Shown one piece after another: positions 35,001 through 46,003 of a stretch of 64,000 bases of DNA. Under the pieces are notes generated by a model. It was not told the origin of the DNA and ran no database searches. It was given only the letters and a program-made list of their open reading frames with translations. The translations under genes were made by a program, and so were the position numbers. The DNA is from Todiramphus chloris collaris (lineage: Eukaryota > Chordata > Aves > Coraciiformes > Alcedinidae): assembly GCA_025345505.1 (NCBI GenBank), contig JANVCC010000062.1, positions 12,946,712 to 13,010,711 of the forward strand, in the 5' to 3' direction. How positions within the stretch are numbered: the first letter of the stretch is position 1; every line of letters begins with the position of its first letter.

Positions 35001-35215
35001 TCGTAGAATGCTTTATGTTGGAAGGGACCTTCAGAGGTCATCTAGTCCAAGTGTCCTGCAGTAAGCAGGGACATCTTTAACTAGAGCAGGTTTCTCGGAT
35101 CCCTATCAAGTCTGACCTTGAATGTCTCCAGGGATGGGGCTTCCACCACCTCCCTTGGGAAACCTGTTCCAGTGTACCACCATCCTCATAGGAAAGAATT
35201 GTCAAAGCACTTCTG
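35001..35215 (-). mobile_element. CR1 LINE 3'-end fragment, minus orientation
   Basis: Starting with TAGAATG...GTTGGAAGGGACCTTCAGAG, the sequence follows the reverse complement of the avian CR1 3' region. Its landmarks are GTCATCTAGTCC, AGCAGGGACATCTT, AACTAGAGCAGG, CCTTGAATGTCTCCAGGGAT, GGGGCTTCCACCACCTC and CCTGTTCCAGTGT. The match fades near 35215, so the copy is about 215 bp and strongly 5'-truncated. It has no coding potential. Confidence 0.92.
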
Positions 35216-35862
35216 TGTTTAAAACAGGGAAAAATCAAACAAACAACGAACCTTGTAGTTCTCCAAGTGGGCTCTGGGCTGGTGAATGCTCGCTGGCCCA
35301 AATGTCGTGTGATGGATTCACTGTTTAGCATGGAGCTGCAGACCACCTGAGGATCACTCCACTTGTCCCCTGGGCTACAATAGTGAAGCCTCAGAGGTAC
35401 GGTTCTGGAGCTTTGTGAGGTTCCAAGACAGAGTTGGTAGGGGTCCAACAATGCATACTGCTATATTCCTTCTTAATCTACACCTTACACTGAATCCAAG
35501 CAGGAATTTAACAGTCACAGTATTGCTCTGTAGTTTTCTCTAGGCCTTCCAAGAAAAAGCCATACGAAGTTAAAAGCACTGATGCAAAGGTATGCAGAAA
35601 TGTGTACAAACTTGTAATGTGTCTCTTGCTCTTTGCAGCTGCTTTGACTTAAATTAATACTGTGTCCCTTAGTCAAGCATCCAAAACTTAAAAGTAACAG
35701 GAGAGCTCCCATTTGAAATCACCACTCTATATTGTCAAACTGGATAAGGAAGAGATATCTAAGGTCTTCCACAGCATGTTGAGGTCACCTTGTCGGCGGC
35801 TGTCTGGTATCTTCAGCAGATGCTTCTCTATTAAGCTGAATTTATGAGGGCTCAAAAATTTA

Positions 35863-36369
35863 TTAATTAAGCCTAGTGCAGCCTTTGCATTTGGACAGGC
35901 AGGAGAAGTTCTGACAGTGTCTTGTCTTTATAAGCTTCTTTTCCCTTTTCTGGAGCAGAGTGGTCCTTCTACAAATCTGCCACCACCTGTAGTTTGTCAC
36001 TGCTGTGGGGGAATGTGCGTCTATGTTTTTTTGCATGTTTGTCTCCAGCAGAAATGTAGCACATCCGTAATGGAGCTCTTTGCTGTCTTGTTGAGTGACG
36101 TTTTGTAGAAGAAACAGCTTGTAGAACAAGGTACACAGATTTCTTTCTCTGCTGTTGCTTTTTTCTTCTGGATTCCTCTTCTCTTGACTTGATAAATGTT
36201 TCTCCTTCAGACAGAAGATTTTGTTCATATTTTGGGCCCTGAGTATACAAACTTGGAGAGGAGCTGGCTGGCAACAGCAAACAGTTGTTTGAGAGGAGAG
36301 GTGCTTTGCTGGGAGCTTTACAAGTGAACCTACACCTGGTGAGAAGGGACTGGTGTGAAAAACTGCCAC
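35863..36369 (-). other. Long minus-strand open frame, unrecognised (probably not coding)
   Basis: A minus-strand frame of about 168 codons is open in AT-rich sequence. The translation is basic and Cys/Lys/Thr-rich, with no domain or repeat I recognise. Codon choice looks unremarkable and there is no polyadenylation or splice context I trust. In 64 kb one or two such frames are expected by chance, so I give it little weight. Confidence 0.1.
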
Positions 36370-37287
36370 CTCAGAAAAAAACCAACACTACCCCAAAAGG
36401 AACAGGTGCAACTTTGTAATGTTACAGTCCCTTCCGTCTCCCAGGGCAAAGTCACTGAATTCACCCTTGGCTTCCATAAAACTTTCACTTGGTGTGGGAA
36501 GCCTTAATGTTATAATAAAGGAAGTACTGAAGAAAAACTGTTTCTTCCATTTGATCTTCTTTTTTCCCCCTTGACAATTAAACCATATTTCTGCAGAGGA
36601 AGATCAGATGTTCTTTTAATGTTGCGGCAAAACTGTACCACTTAAGTGTGTTTTGATGCATAATGTAATCAGCTTGATTGCTTTTTAATACGTCACTCAG
36701 AGCTACAGTTGTTGTCAGCTGGGCTGAATCTGTTCTCTTGGGGAATTTCAGTAATATGTTCTGGTGGATCACAGCACCTGATGGTAACAGGGTGGTATTT
36801 TTAAGGGCTAAACCTGCATCCCCAGAGTAAATGGTGACCTTGCAGGAGAAAGCTGAAGTGAGATGTGGAAGAACTCCTGGGTTCTTGGTCTTGCCTTGCT
36901 TCTGCAGCAGGGCAGGAAGGGTTGAATGGAGTTAGTGCTCTCCGCAGGTTCTGTACCAGGCAGCACAGCTGCCCTGGTGCGTGCCAGGCAGAGATGATGC
37001 TGGGTATATACTTTGCAGCTTTTCTCCAGCACAGAAGCTGAGGGGGACAGAGTGGCAGCCTGGAAGCTAATGGGAAGTGTTCCTTCTTGGATATTAATTG
37101 TGCATGACTCATTATGGTTTGATCACAGCAGTACTGGTACTAGGCTGTAACAGCTTGAAGTGTTGTTCTGTTGACTTTGCAAATCCTAGTGCCAGGTTTC
37201 ATTAAGAGACAGGGTTTTCCTTTTGTTTTGTTCTTGGAACGCTTTATTGACAGTGTGAGGTGTAGAAATAAGGCAAGCATGTAGCTG

Positions 37288-37290
<3 letters not shown>

Positions 37291-37335
<45 letters not shown>
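37291..37335. repeat. Poly-T run (T45)
   Basis: Forty-five consecutive T followed by CCCCTCCTTCCCC. It could be the tail of a minus-strand retroposed sequence, but nothing to the right is recognisable. Confidence 0.9.
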
Positions 37336-37556
37336 CCCCTCCTTCCCCATCTGAGAGTGGTAGCATATCAGCTTTAATAAGAATATGATCTCTCTAAAAC
37401 ACCAGCTGGTAGAATGTGGGACCTTTTAATGTTATGTGTTCTTGATTAATTGTGAACTTGACAGGTTTGCATAAATAACATCTTCTAGTTTTCTTATGGG
37501 TATGTGCAGATCCTAAAAGATACAGGTGCTTCCACTTCTCAATACAAGGAAGTGTA

Positions 37557-37617
37557 AAGAAAACAAAACAAAAAAAAAAATCAATAACCCCAACCCTGAA
37601 CACAAAACCACATGCAA
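37557..37617. repeat. A/C-rich degenerate tract
   Basis: A11 with AAAACAAAAC before it and CCCCAACCC, ACAAAACC words after it. Confidence 0.7.
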
Positions 37618-38179
37618 ACAGAACTGAACCCATTAGAAATCCCTAGTGACATAGGTAAGAGATTATGTTTGGCACTTTAATGTGCTTTCTTGCCTTAAGT
37701 GTGCTGTTACAACTTAAGCATCGAGATCTTTTAGCAGCAATGTGCCTAGTTCTAAACTTCTGTGGCAAGATGCTTGGCTGCAGCTTGACTGAGTTAAAAA
37801 TGGCGAGTAGCTGTTTTATATATACTGGGGAAAGAAAAAAATTCTGACATAATGAAGTACTTGTGAAGTGTCCTTAAGGAGAAAAAAGTCTGTGTGGGAG
37901 TGTGAGGAAGGATTTAAACTGAGACAGTCAGTAATCCCCCTCCTCTTTTTTTCTCTTTGGAAAGAAAGCTTTCCAAGTAACGCTGAAGAAAAGAATAAAT
38001 ATCACTAAATAGACTTACAGATAAAAGAAAAAAATATCAGTCAAAACAAGACTAATAACTCACTTCTTCAGGCTGATTCTGCGCTCTATGTGACTTCATC
38101 TCGTGTGAAATGCAGATGCTCATTTCTTATTGTCATGTCTGTTTCTCTGGTCTTTCGTCTTCCCCTCTTTTCTCTGTAG

Positions 38180-38321
38180 GAAACTTCTTGGCGAGGCTAT
38201 GGATGCAAATTTGACCTTTAAGTTTTTGACTGAACAGCTCGTGTATCAGGAAATAGCTCAGAATGTGCAAGATAATTTATTGCAGGAATTTAGTGCTTTT
38301 TATCACTCTTGGAAACTTTGA
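38180..38321 (+). other. Exon-like segment with strong splice acceptor, unrecognised
   Basis: A long pyrimidine tract ending TTTTCTCTGTAG at 38179 precedes a 46-codon open frame starting KLLGEAMDANLTFKFL and ending at TGA at 38321. If joined to GAB1 exon 1 (phase 0) the frame would differ and stop after 13 codons, so it would truncate GAB1. No good donor follows, so it would be a terminal exon, but no clear AATAAA is seen close by. A cryptic acceptor is the simplest reading. Confidence 0.2.
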
Positions 38322-38439
38322 AGGCCTTGTAAAATCTCTCTTTTTAATCTTACCCTTTTCGATGAACAAATTCCACTTGTCAAGTGTCTGTGCAAGGTGC
38401 TCAATCATGTGGCTGGTGCCCCTTGACATGTGTTAATGT

Positions 38440-38905
38440 AGTGGGGCTGAGGAGACTGGGTCCAGCGGCCTTCTGTATGTATACCTCGGTGTTTGAACAG
38501 GGACAGCAGGGAGAGGGCATGTCTGTCTGCCTGTTGGTTTTCGTTTTGAACCGAGCTGTGGTCTGTGTTAGGGGGCACAGCAGGTGCCGGCCCCCGTAAT
38601 GCTCCAGTGCCGGTCCCCCATGAGCGAGCAGGTTTCTTGCTCAGCTGCCTTTTAGCAGCTGGGGAGACTGAGCAGGGGGTGCAGCCCCCACTTGCCCCCT
38701 CCTCCGTGTTCTGTCACTGTGTCCCCTGCCTGTTGCTTCTGTGCCCATATTAATACGGAGCAGTTGAAGTCACTGCGTTGGCCGTGGGCCAGCCTGTGCT
38801 GTGTGTGCAGCTTCCGCCAAGACGGCTGCACCGCGGGGCTGTGAGGCAGGGGTGCAGCGGGGGCAGCGCCGAGGGAAAGGTACGTCTGCTTTTGCTGTCC
38901 CGCCA
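38440..38905. promoter_or_regulatory. Isolated G+C-rich, CpG-containing patch in intron 1
   Basis: Base composition rises well above the surrounding intron, with clusters of CpG near 38575-38640 and 38765-38905. A good donor consensus, AAAG|GTACGT, lies at 38879/38880. An alternative promoter or first exon is possible, but a G+C-rich relic of a repeat is equally possible. Confidence 0.25.
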
Positions 38906-40340
38906 TCCTCGGCATATCCAAAGCCTGCTCATGCGCTTGCCGTTTCCTTTCTTCTTACTAGCCTCCCTTGCTATCCCACTGGGAGATTTTCACTTTCTTT
39001 CTGGTTAGACAAACCGACGCTGGTTTGGAAGCTAATGGTCTGTCTCCATTAAGTCATTAAGCAACCGCGTTTCACTGATGAAAGTCTTGGTCAACAGACT
39101 TTGCATTTGAAGGTCTGTAGACTACCTCTGTAACAAAGGAGCGGGTGTGCGGCTAATAGAAGCCAAATTATTGTAAACTGTAGCAGAATGTGGCGCATCA
39201 TAGCCACTGGTGCAATAAGCATAAGTAGCAACTCAGTTTATCTTGAAAGCTTCTGTATTTACCTTTTGCTTTTGAAAAAGTCAAGCTTTTGCAGTCCAGC
39301 GTTGTACTTGAAGTAGTGTAGAGGTTACTAAACTGTGGTGGAAAAAAAAAAAAACATGTGAAAACTGAAGTCATCCTGACAGGTTTTCTGTCATAATTTG
39401 ATAAATCCATTTCATAAGCCTAGAACTTGGTAGTTCTCTTTGCTTGTAATCTCAGTGACTTTGTACTTGGATGTAAAGACACTTCAGATGTGCAGTGAAG
39501 CACTAACTGGGTTTACTACAGCGTTTAATACCCTTTTGCTTTAAAAATGTTGGTCAACTGCTAGAGAAAGCTATTCCTCAATCTTTTTATGAGTTCTTCT
39601 CAAGAACTATAATAATAAAAGGGAGAATGTTTGAAAACATACCACAGAAAGCTAACAAAAAAACCCCAATAGGTTATGCTTCCTTAGAATATTTAGCTTG
39701 GAGGGAAAAAAAATTCCTGTTGAGGGTTTGCTTACCATCTAGATTCTCATAACTATCTGAACAAGCCTAATGAACAACTGGATATACTCTTTGCTATTAA
39801 AGTAACTTGTTAAACTTCTGTGATACTGCAGTAATTTGTGTTTGCATCTGCGACTAGAAGACAGCAAGGGTGTTGCATAGTATCTTGTTTCTTTCTAGTG
39901 CATCGGATAGATGGATCTGGCAAGTGGCTCACTCCATGCTTTTAAAAACAAAAAATCTTGTGGTAGGCAAAGAGAAAAGAAGGAAAGCATGTTTTGGAGA
40001 TGTTCTACACACTTTGTCTCCCTTTGAAGAACAGTTTATTTTCTTTACCCCTTTGTCCAGCACCGGTGTTCAAGGAACCACTGTGAGATAATGTATTGTC
40101 CTGAGATATTTGGTGCTCACTCCTCCAGTGAGGAAAGGCAAAGCTAACCTTGGCCGCTGTCACGTCCCAGGTGCTGGTATTCTCCTACTGGAATTAAACT
40201 TAACTTTTGCATTATTTCTGCTTTTAGGAGTAATTGTGCTAACTGCTCTAAAGGAGGAACTTTGCTCTGACTTTTCCTTCAAGTTCACCCAACAAATTAT
40301 GTAGCAGTAACATTCATGTGAAAGGATGTGTGTGGGATTC

Positions 40341-40382
40341 GGGGGGGGGGGGGCAGGGGGGTGTTTGGGTTTTTTTTTGTGT
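40341..40382. repeat. G13 run plus T/G-rich tract
   Basis: Thirteen G, then CAGGGGGG, TGTTTGGG and T-runs. A similar motif with C11 follows GGTTTTTTTTGGG at 40511-40541. Confidence 0.8.
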
Positions 40383-40935
40383 GCATATTTATTTGGATTT
40401 ATTTATTTATTACTGTAACCTTTTGGGTATGTGCTAGTAAGACTGGGATCTGAGATGCTACCTGTTGTGTAAATTTTTTTTTGTCATACATGCAGTTTTT
40501 ACCTGTAACTGGTTTTTTTTGGGTTTGGTTCCCCCCCCCCCATAAGGCTTGAAGAAACACTTCTGTCTGGCTACGTATAACTATGGGTTAAAAGGACAGG
40601 AGGGTAATTTGAAAAGCATCTTCTGGGTAGCAGGGCTCTGTAACAGTCAGTATGAAATATAATCAGGCTTTCTTACTCAAGTGTCAGGGTCTGATAGCAG
40701 TATAAAATGGGCATATCTGTAGAGAGAAGTGCAATAGTTTCCAGTCGCTTATTTCAGTGTGACTTTGTGTTTCTTTTTATTAAGAATACAGGACTGAGTA
40801 ATTACATGTCAAAGGAGAGGGGGCTGGGGAGATGGCAAGGCATTTCACCTTTGCAATCTGTCTAACCAGAGAGTATCAAACTGAGTGTTCGAGCTCTCTT
40901 GTGGTTTTAAAGATTTTCTGTGTGCATGCTTCTCC

Positions 40936-40963
40936 GTGTGTGTGTGTGTATTATATATATATT
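40936..40963. repeat. (TG)n(TA)n compound microsatellite
   Basis: Short GTGTGTGTGTGT followed by ATTATATATATAT. It is the first of four plus-strand TG-then-TA compound tracts. Confidence 0.85.
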
Positions 40964-43900
40964 AATTTTTTTAATAATAGTTCATAGGAGTACCAGGAGT
41001 ATCCCTTGTACTTATTATAAATAGTCTGCATACTCTTGGCATAAATACCTGCCTCATTGCTTCACTTAGTATGGATTTGTCATCAACAAAAATTTCCATT
41101 TATGCTCTGCTCCTATCTATATTTCTTAGATTAGTTATTTGTAGCTCTCGCATTATAAATTCCTGTTAAAACACTCACATAATTCGTATTCAAGTTTTTT
41201 TTTTTTTCCTCATTCTTTAATGATCTAAAGGCAATGCAAACATGATGCATGACAGGAACTGGTGCCTTCTCTTCAGGAACCAATGCTTTCTTCTCATATT
41301 GACTGTTGTTTGATTTACAAACTTGGTTTTATTCCACGTTTGCAGCATTACAGTAACAAGATGGGTTCTGTCTTTCCTATTCCATCCCTAGTAAATAAGA
41401 CAGATGTGTTTCCTAGTGATGGAAGTGAGACAATTGGCTAATACCATGACAACTGCCAAGTATCAATCCAAATGCAAGAGTTGTTACAGTTTGGATTCTG
41501 TGTCACCTTTTTGTTACTGTTGATATTCCACCCAGGCAAACCTAAAGCTACAGCTGGAATTTTGCCTGGTTATATTTTCTTCCTTGATTTTTTTCATTTT
41601 ACTTCTGAAAAGCTCAGAGTTTATTTTATTCTTGCGGCGGCTGATGTTTGTTTTGAATGTTTAAAATTGGAGCAAGTTTGTTCTAAAAGCAGTAGCCAAA
41701 TTTTGGAATCCGCAGGTTGTGGGTAAGATCTCCTTGAAACTGCTGTGCTACTCTTGGACCAGCAGGTGATAGCAAGAATCATCTTGCATTCAGAGGATAC
41801 TTCATAAAAATTCCTTGCGTGTGATGCAGAAGTGAAAGAACAATGTGTAAAACAGTTGCTTGAATATCTTTGCGTATGTGTTGTTCATTCAACAGCCATA
41901 TATACTTTACCAAATACCCGAAACTTGTTCAGCTCAGTAAAGCTGTTTTTTGGACAATCCAACTGTGGAGCTGTTTGATGGTGCTGTGCAGAAGGGGAGA
42001 AGGGTTCTAAAAACTCAAATGCCAAAACCAGCAACTTTTTATCTTAACAATAAATGTTTTCTGTGTGTGCTTACTAACAAGAGGATCCTTGACTTGGTAT
42101 ACAACTCCTTAAAACTGAATACTTTTTGCTTTGCAATTTCAACTGAGCCCTGAATCCAAGGAATCAAAGGCAATTACATCAGCTTTAGTCTGTGAAATAC
42201 ATTCCAACTTTTTTTTCTGAATAGTTAGGACAGCATGATGGCTTTTTCTATAACTTAGTGTTCTATTAACAATGGTAGTAATAAGGGGATGATGAGTTGA
42301 GGCAGTTGCCAAAAGTGGCAATCGGTTTCTTTGGTAACTGACAGTCAGAGTGTTGAAGTACAGCAAGAGCAGTCATAGTCCACAAGACACACATCAGTAG
42401 CAGTTTAAAATCATAGCTCTGCTTCTTGATGGCATCTTTTGTTTTCTTAATGAAAGAAGTGTCATCAGAATCTTACTGGACCAATCTTATTCTTGCAAAT
42501 TGGTAGCAGAAGACTTCTAAGATGCCTTTGTTGGCTCTGAGATGTAGGGCACAGCTAATTTGCAAGCTCCTTCATTTCGAACTTCTTCATTAGAGATAAT
42601 GTATAATCATGGTTAATGACAGTATTTATTATAATAGTGTATAGTCTGGAGCTGCATCAAATAGCGATTTGTTACCCAATTCTGCTGGATAATTAGGTTG
42701 TTCCAGTAATCACCCTGTCCGTGGTTATTTCTTGCAAGAACATCTTGTATTGGAATACTTCGGTCTGGCCTGTCATACGTGTGCTGATAAGTGTCCAAGA
42801 AAGGATCAAGCTACAGCTTGAGATGCCGTGATGATGCCAATAGTCACCTTGGTTTCTTGACTCCCCCTGCTCCTCAAACAATTGAACTGGGTAATATTTC
42901 CAGAACCATACTACAAAATAGGGCAATTCTTAGAGTTCAGCTGTTGCATCTTGCAGGATCTGTAAAGTTGAGGGAGGATTTTCTTCTTTATTTTCTTTTA
43001 CAGAAGATGTATGTTGTCTCCAAACAAGACTAACCATAGGTTTGTGTGACTGTGCAATGCCAAAACCTACTGTGCAGAATTTAGCCACCTCTTTTTTTAT
43101 ATATACACACCCAATCATTAGTAGTGTTTTGTTCAGTTTACACAATTATCTTCTGTAGATAAAACAAATTGCTTTTTGTAAGTCTAATTTAATAAGCATT
43201 TACACAATATGGTTTAGCTTAGATGACCCTTAATCACTTGTGATTCAACTTCTTGCATGAGCAAATTTGACAGTATTTATTTTATGGAAAACACAGAAGT
43301 AAAACTTCAAAATTAGAGCACATGTTAGCACAACTGCATAATTCAGACAACTGTGCGTCATATTGAGCAACGCTGGGAGGACAGTTGATTGCAGGAAGTC
43401 TAAAAATACTTCGTGTAAGTTCACTGCCTCATACACACTTGAAGTGGCTGGAAACTCAAATGTGTGCTTGTTCATGTCCTACTGCTTGCAATTCCAGGAT
43501 TTGAAACAGAGAGCCCCTATGGAAAAAGGAGTGAAGCATTGAGCTTGTGTTTAGAATAATGTGCTCGGGCAGTCCACTGTCTATGCAAACTGTCTATGTC
43601 CTATGCAAAGTGACTACAGTTTCTCCTTGTAAACATCTGGGATTGTGGTAATTCTCTAGGTCACCTCGGATAAACAACAGGACGTTGTGCTTGCAGGAAA
43701 TCAATTGTTGTTCTCCTTCTCTTTTCAAAGCACATGTCTGCAAGCGTCTGTGCACCCGTGCACAGCTCTCAGAAGATTGTTCAAGGATGAGCAAGAGTTG
43801 TTTTCTTTATGATCTTAAGAGGTGCCTCTGATCAAGTATAAATAAATGCAACTGGCTTTCCCTTTTAAGACAGAAAAATGAAGTATCAAAGATACTCATG

Positions 43901-44860
43901 CAGTCTGTACAGGGTGCCCACCCATGGATGTCCTTAGAAAACAGTGACCCTAGATGCATGTCCAGTAGGTGGTAAGGTGTGTGCTGCAGCACATCTCTCT
44001 CCCAAGTAGGAGATGGCATAAAGCTGGTTCTCTGTAGGTAGGGCGTTGCACAAATACACATGATGTATCCCTTGCTTGCTAATGCCATTTCATCATGTCT
44101 TTCTTGGGGCTGATTAATCAGTTTTCCTTCTTCTCACAGGTCTGTTTCTTTCATGATCCTCTGCACCTGGAACAGCTTGCCAATACATATGTCTTGTCTC
44201 TCATTTCATGCATACACTTTAGTACTTCCCCCTTTCCCACTGAACCCGCTGTACTTTGTAAAATATTTCAAATGTGCTTTAAATCAAGTTAGAGTAATGA
44301 GGCTGCTCTGGTTTGCTTTTTGGCTATAAATTTATACCATAAAAATCTCATGTAGTTTCAATTCATATGTTAATGAATAACTAGTTGGTAACCTGGGAAC
44401 AATGGTTGAAATCACTGGCTTACCAAATGTCTGTAATTGATAATTGTAAAACCGTGTTGTTTCTGCTGTATGCATACCATATCTCTGTATGCAATAATGT
44501 GTAACAGAAGTCAGGGGCAGGAGACAGAGTTCAAAAGAGATGTTATCCTTTATTTTCAGACCCGAATTTGCACGACAGGGATTAGAAGATATCTCAGGTT
44601 GCTTATTACCAACATCTTAGGTCTAGAGTTTTTTCTGCTAGAGCTCTGCTCCCTCTGAAGACTTGTCTAGGCCAGCGTTTTATTTTGACTATTAGTAAGA
44701 CAACGCCCTGGAGCTTCTTACTCTTCAGATGGTCTGTCCCCTGATAATGGTTGTTCATTCCTCATCTGTCCAAGAGAGCTGGTCGGGCAGTAATATCAGT
44801 AGAAGTGATCAGGCTTCCTTGCTCTGAGCTGTTCCAATAAAGTGTGTTTATCAGCCTTTT

Positions 44861-44867
44861 TATATAC

Positions 44868-44907
<40 letters not shown>
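44861..44907. repeat. (TA)n(TG)n compound microsatellite
   Basis: TATATACATATATATATA passes into about 14 TG units. Open frames through it are artefacts. Confidence 0.95.
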
Positions 44908-45900
44908 CTCTTGTCTGGTGCTCTTCTTGTAGGTTTTTTGGTACACTAGACAGGAACTGCAAGGGCAGGCTGAGATCCGCCTTTTTACAGACGTGGTCTT
45001 GGCGGTGCCGTACAGCTTATACGTTGAGGTTTGTGGTTCTGAACTGTATCCATTGTAAATCCTGTAGGTGAGGTTTGAAAGCACGCTGGCCTAAGGAGCA
45101 CCTGCACTTTCCCAGGACAGACTCTTTTAAATATGCAAAATTACAGAAGCATCCAAACAACCCCGGTCCCGTACGTCATGTGGTCAAATGTCCATCTCCA
45201 GAAGCAAGTTCTCATCTTTAAAGTTTTCTGTGGGTGTAAGTTCCAGTACAGCTTCAGACTCTGCTTCATCATAATAGAGTCAGAAAGAAATTACTCTAAG
45301 GTGGGAAGATATTTCTTAAAACCTTCTTTCAACATTTGTGCCTCTTGCAAAGCCTTGGCTAGAAGCGTGGAGCAATCTGTAGGTTCTGACCAACAAGAAA
45401 TATGTCAGAAATAGCATGGGTTTTTAATCCAAAATGATTTGTCAGGCATCAGGCATTATGATGGTCTTTTATACAAAGCCTGAGATAATTTCTTCATCTA
45501 TGGCAGTAACTGGGAAACATATTTTTTAAACTGCAGTTCACAAATCCCTATTTCCTTCTTGTCCTGTGCTGCAAATCAGTTTCTTCCTGTACTTCACTCT
45601 TTTCCATTAGTTGCTGATGTGTTTCTCCAATTTTTAGCATGCTTATAGAATACCTTGTGCTAGGAAAAATATTTTAGGAAGTATGAGATGGAGAAGAAAA
45701 AAGCACATTGAGGAATTGCATGAACCCATTTCTTAGCTTCTATCAAAAAGAAGACTATTTCTCAGTTGAGTTTTAGTCTATTCTACATGATAGGTCACCT
45801 GCAGAAGTGAATTCTTACGTGCTGCTCTTCCCCCACTCCAAATCCTTAAGGAAAATGAGCAGAAAGGTGTATAATGACTTGATACTTTCAATAATCGTTG

Positions 45901-46003
45901 TGTGGGTTTTTTGTCTTCTTTTTTTTTTTTTGTGTGTGTGTTGTTTTTTTGTGTTTTTTTGTTTTGTTTTGGTTTTTGTTTGTTTTGGTTTTTTTGTTTT
46001 CCA
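45901..46003. repeat. T/G-rich degenerate tract
   Basis: About 100 nt of T-runs with GG, GTGTG and TTTTGG interruptions, ending TTTTTGTTTTCCAG|G, which by chance looks like a splice acceptor. Confidence 0.8.

Noticed and set aside
35863..36369. 168-codon minus-strand frame as a real gene
   Set aside because: No recognisable domain, splice site or promoter; length is within chance expectation for a 64-kb window. Kept only as a low-confidence entry.
45985..46001. Splice acceptor TTTTTGTTTTCCAG
   Set aside because: It is a by-product of the T/G-rich tract; no plausible exon follows.
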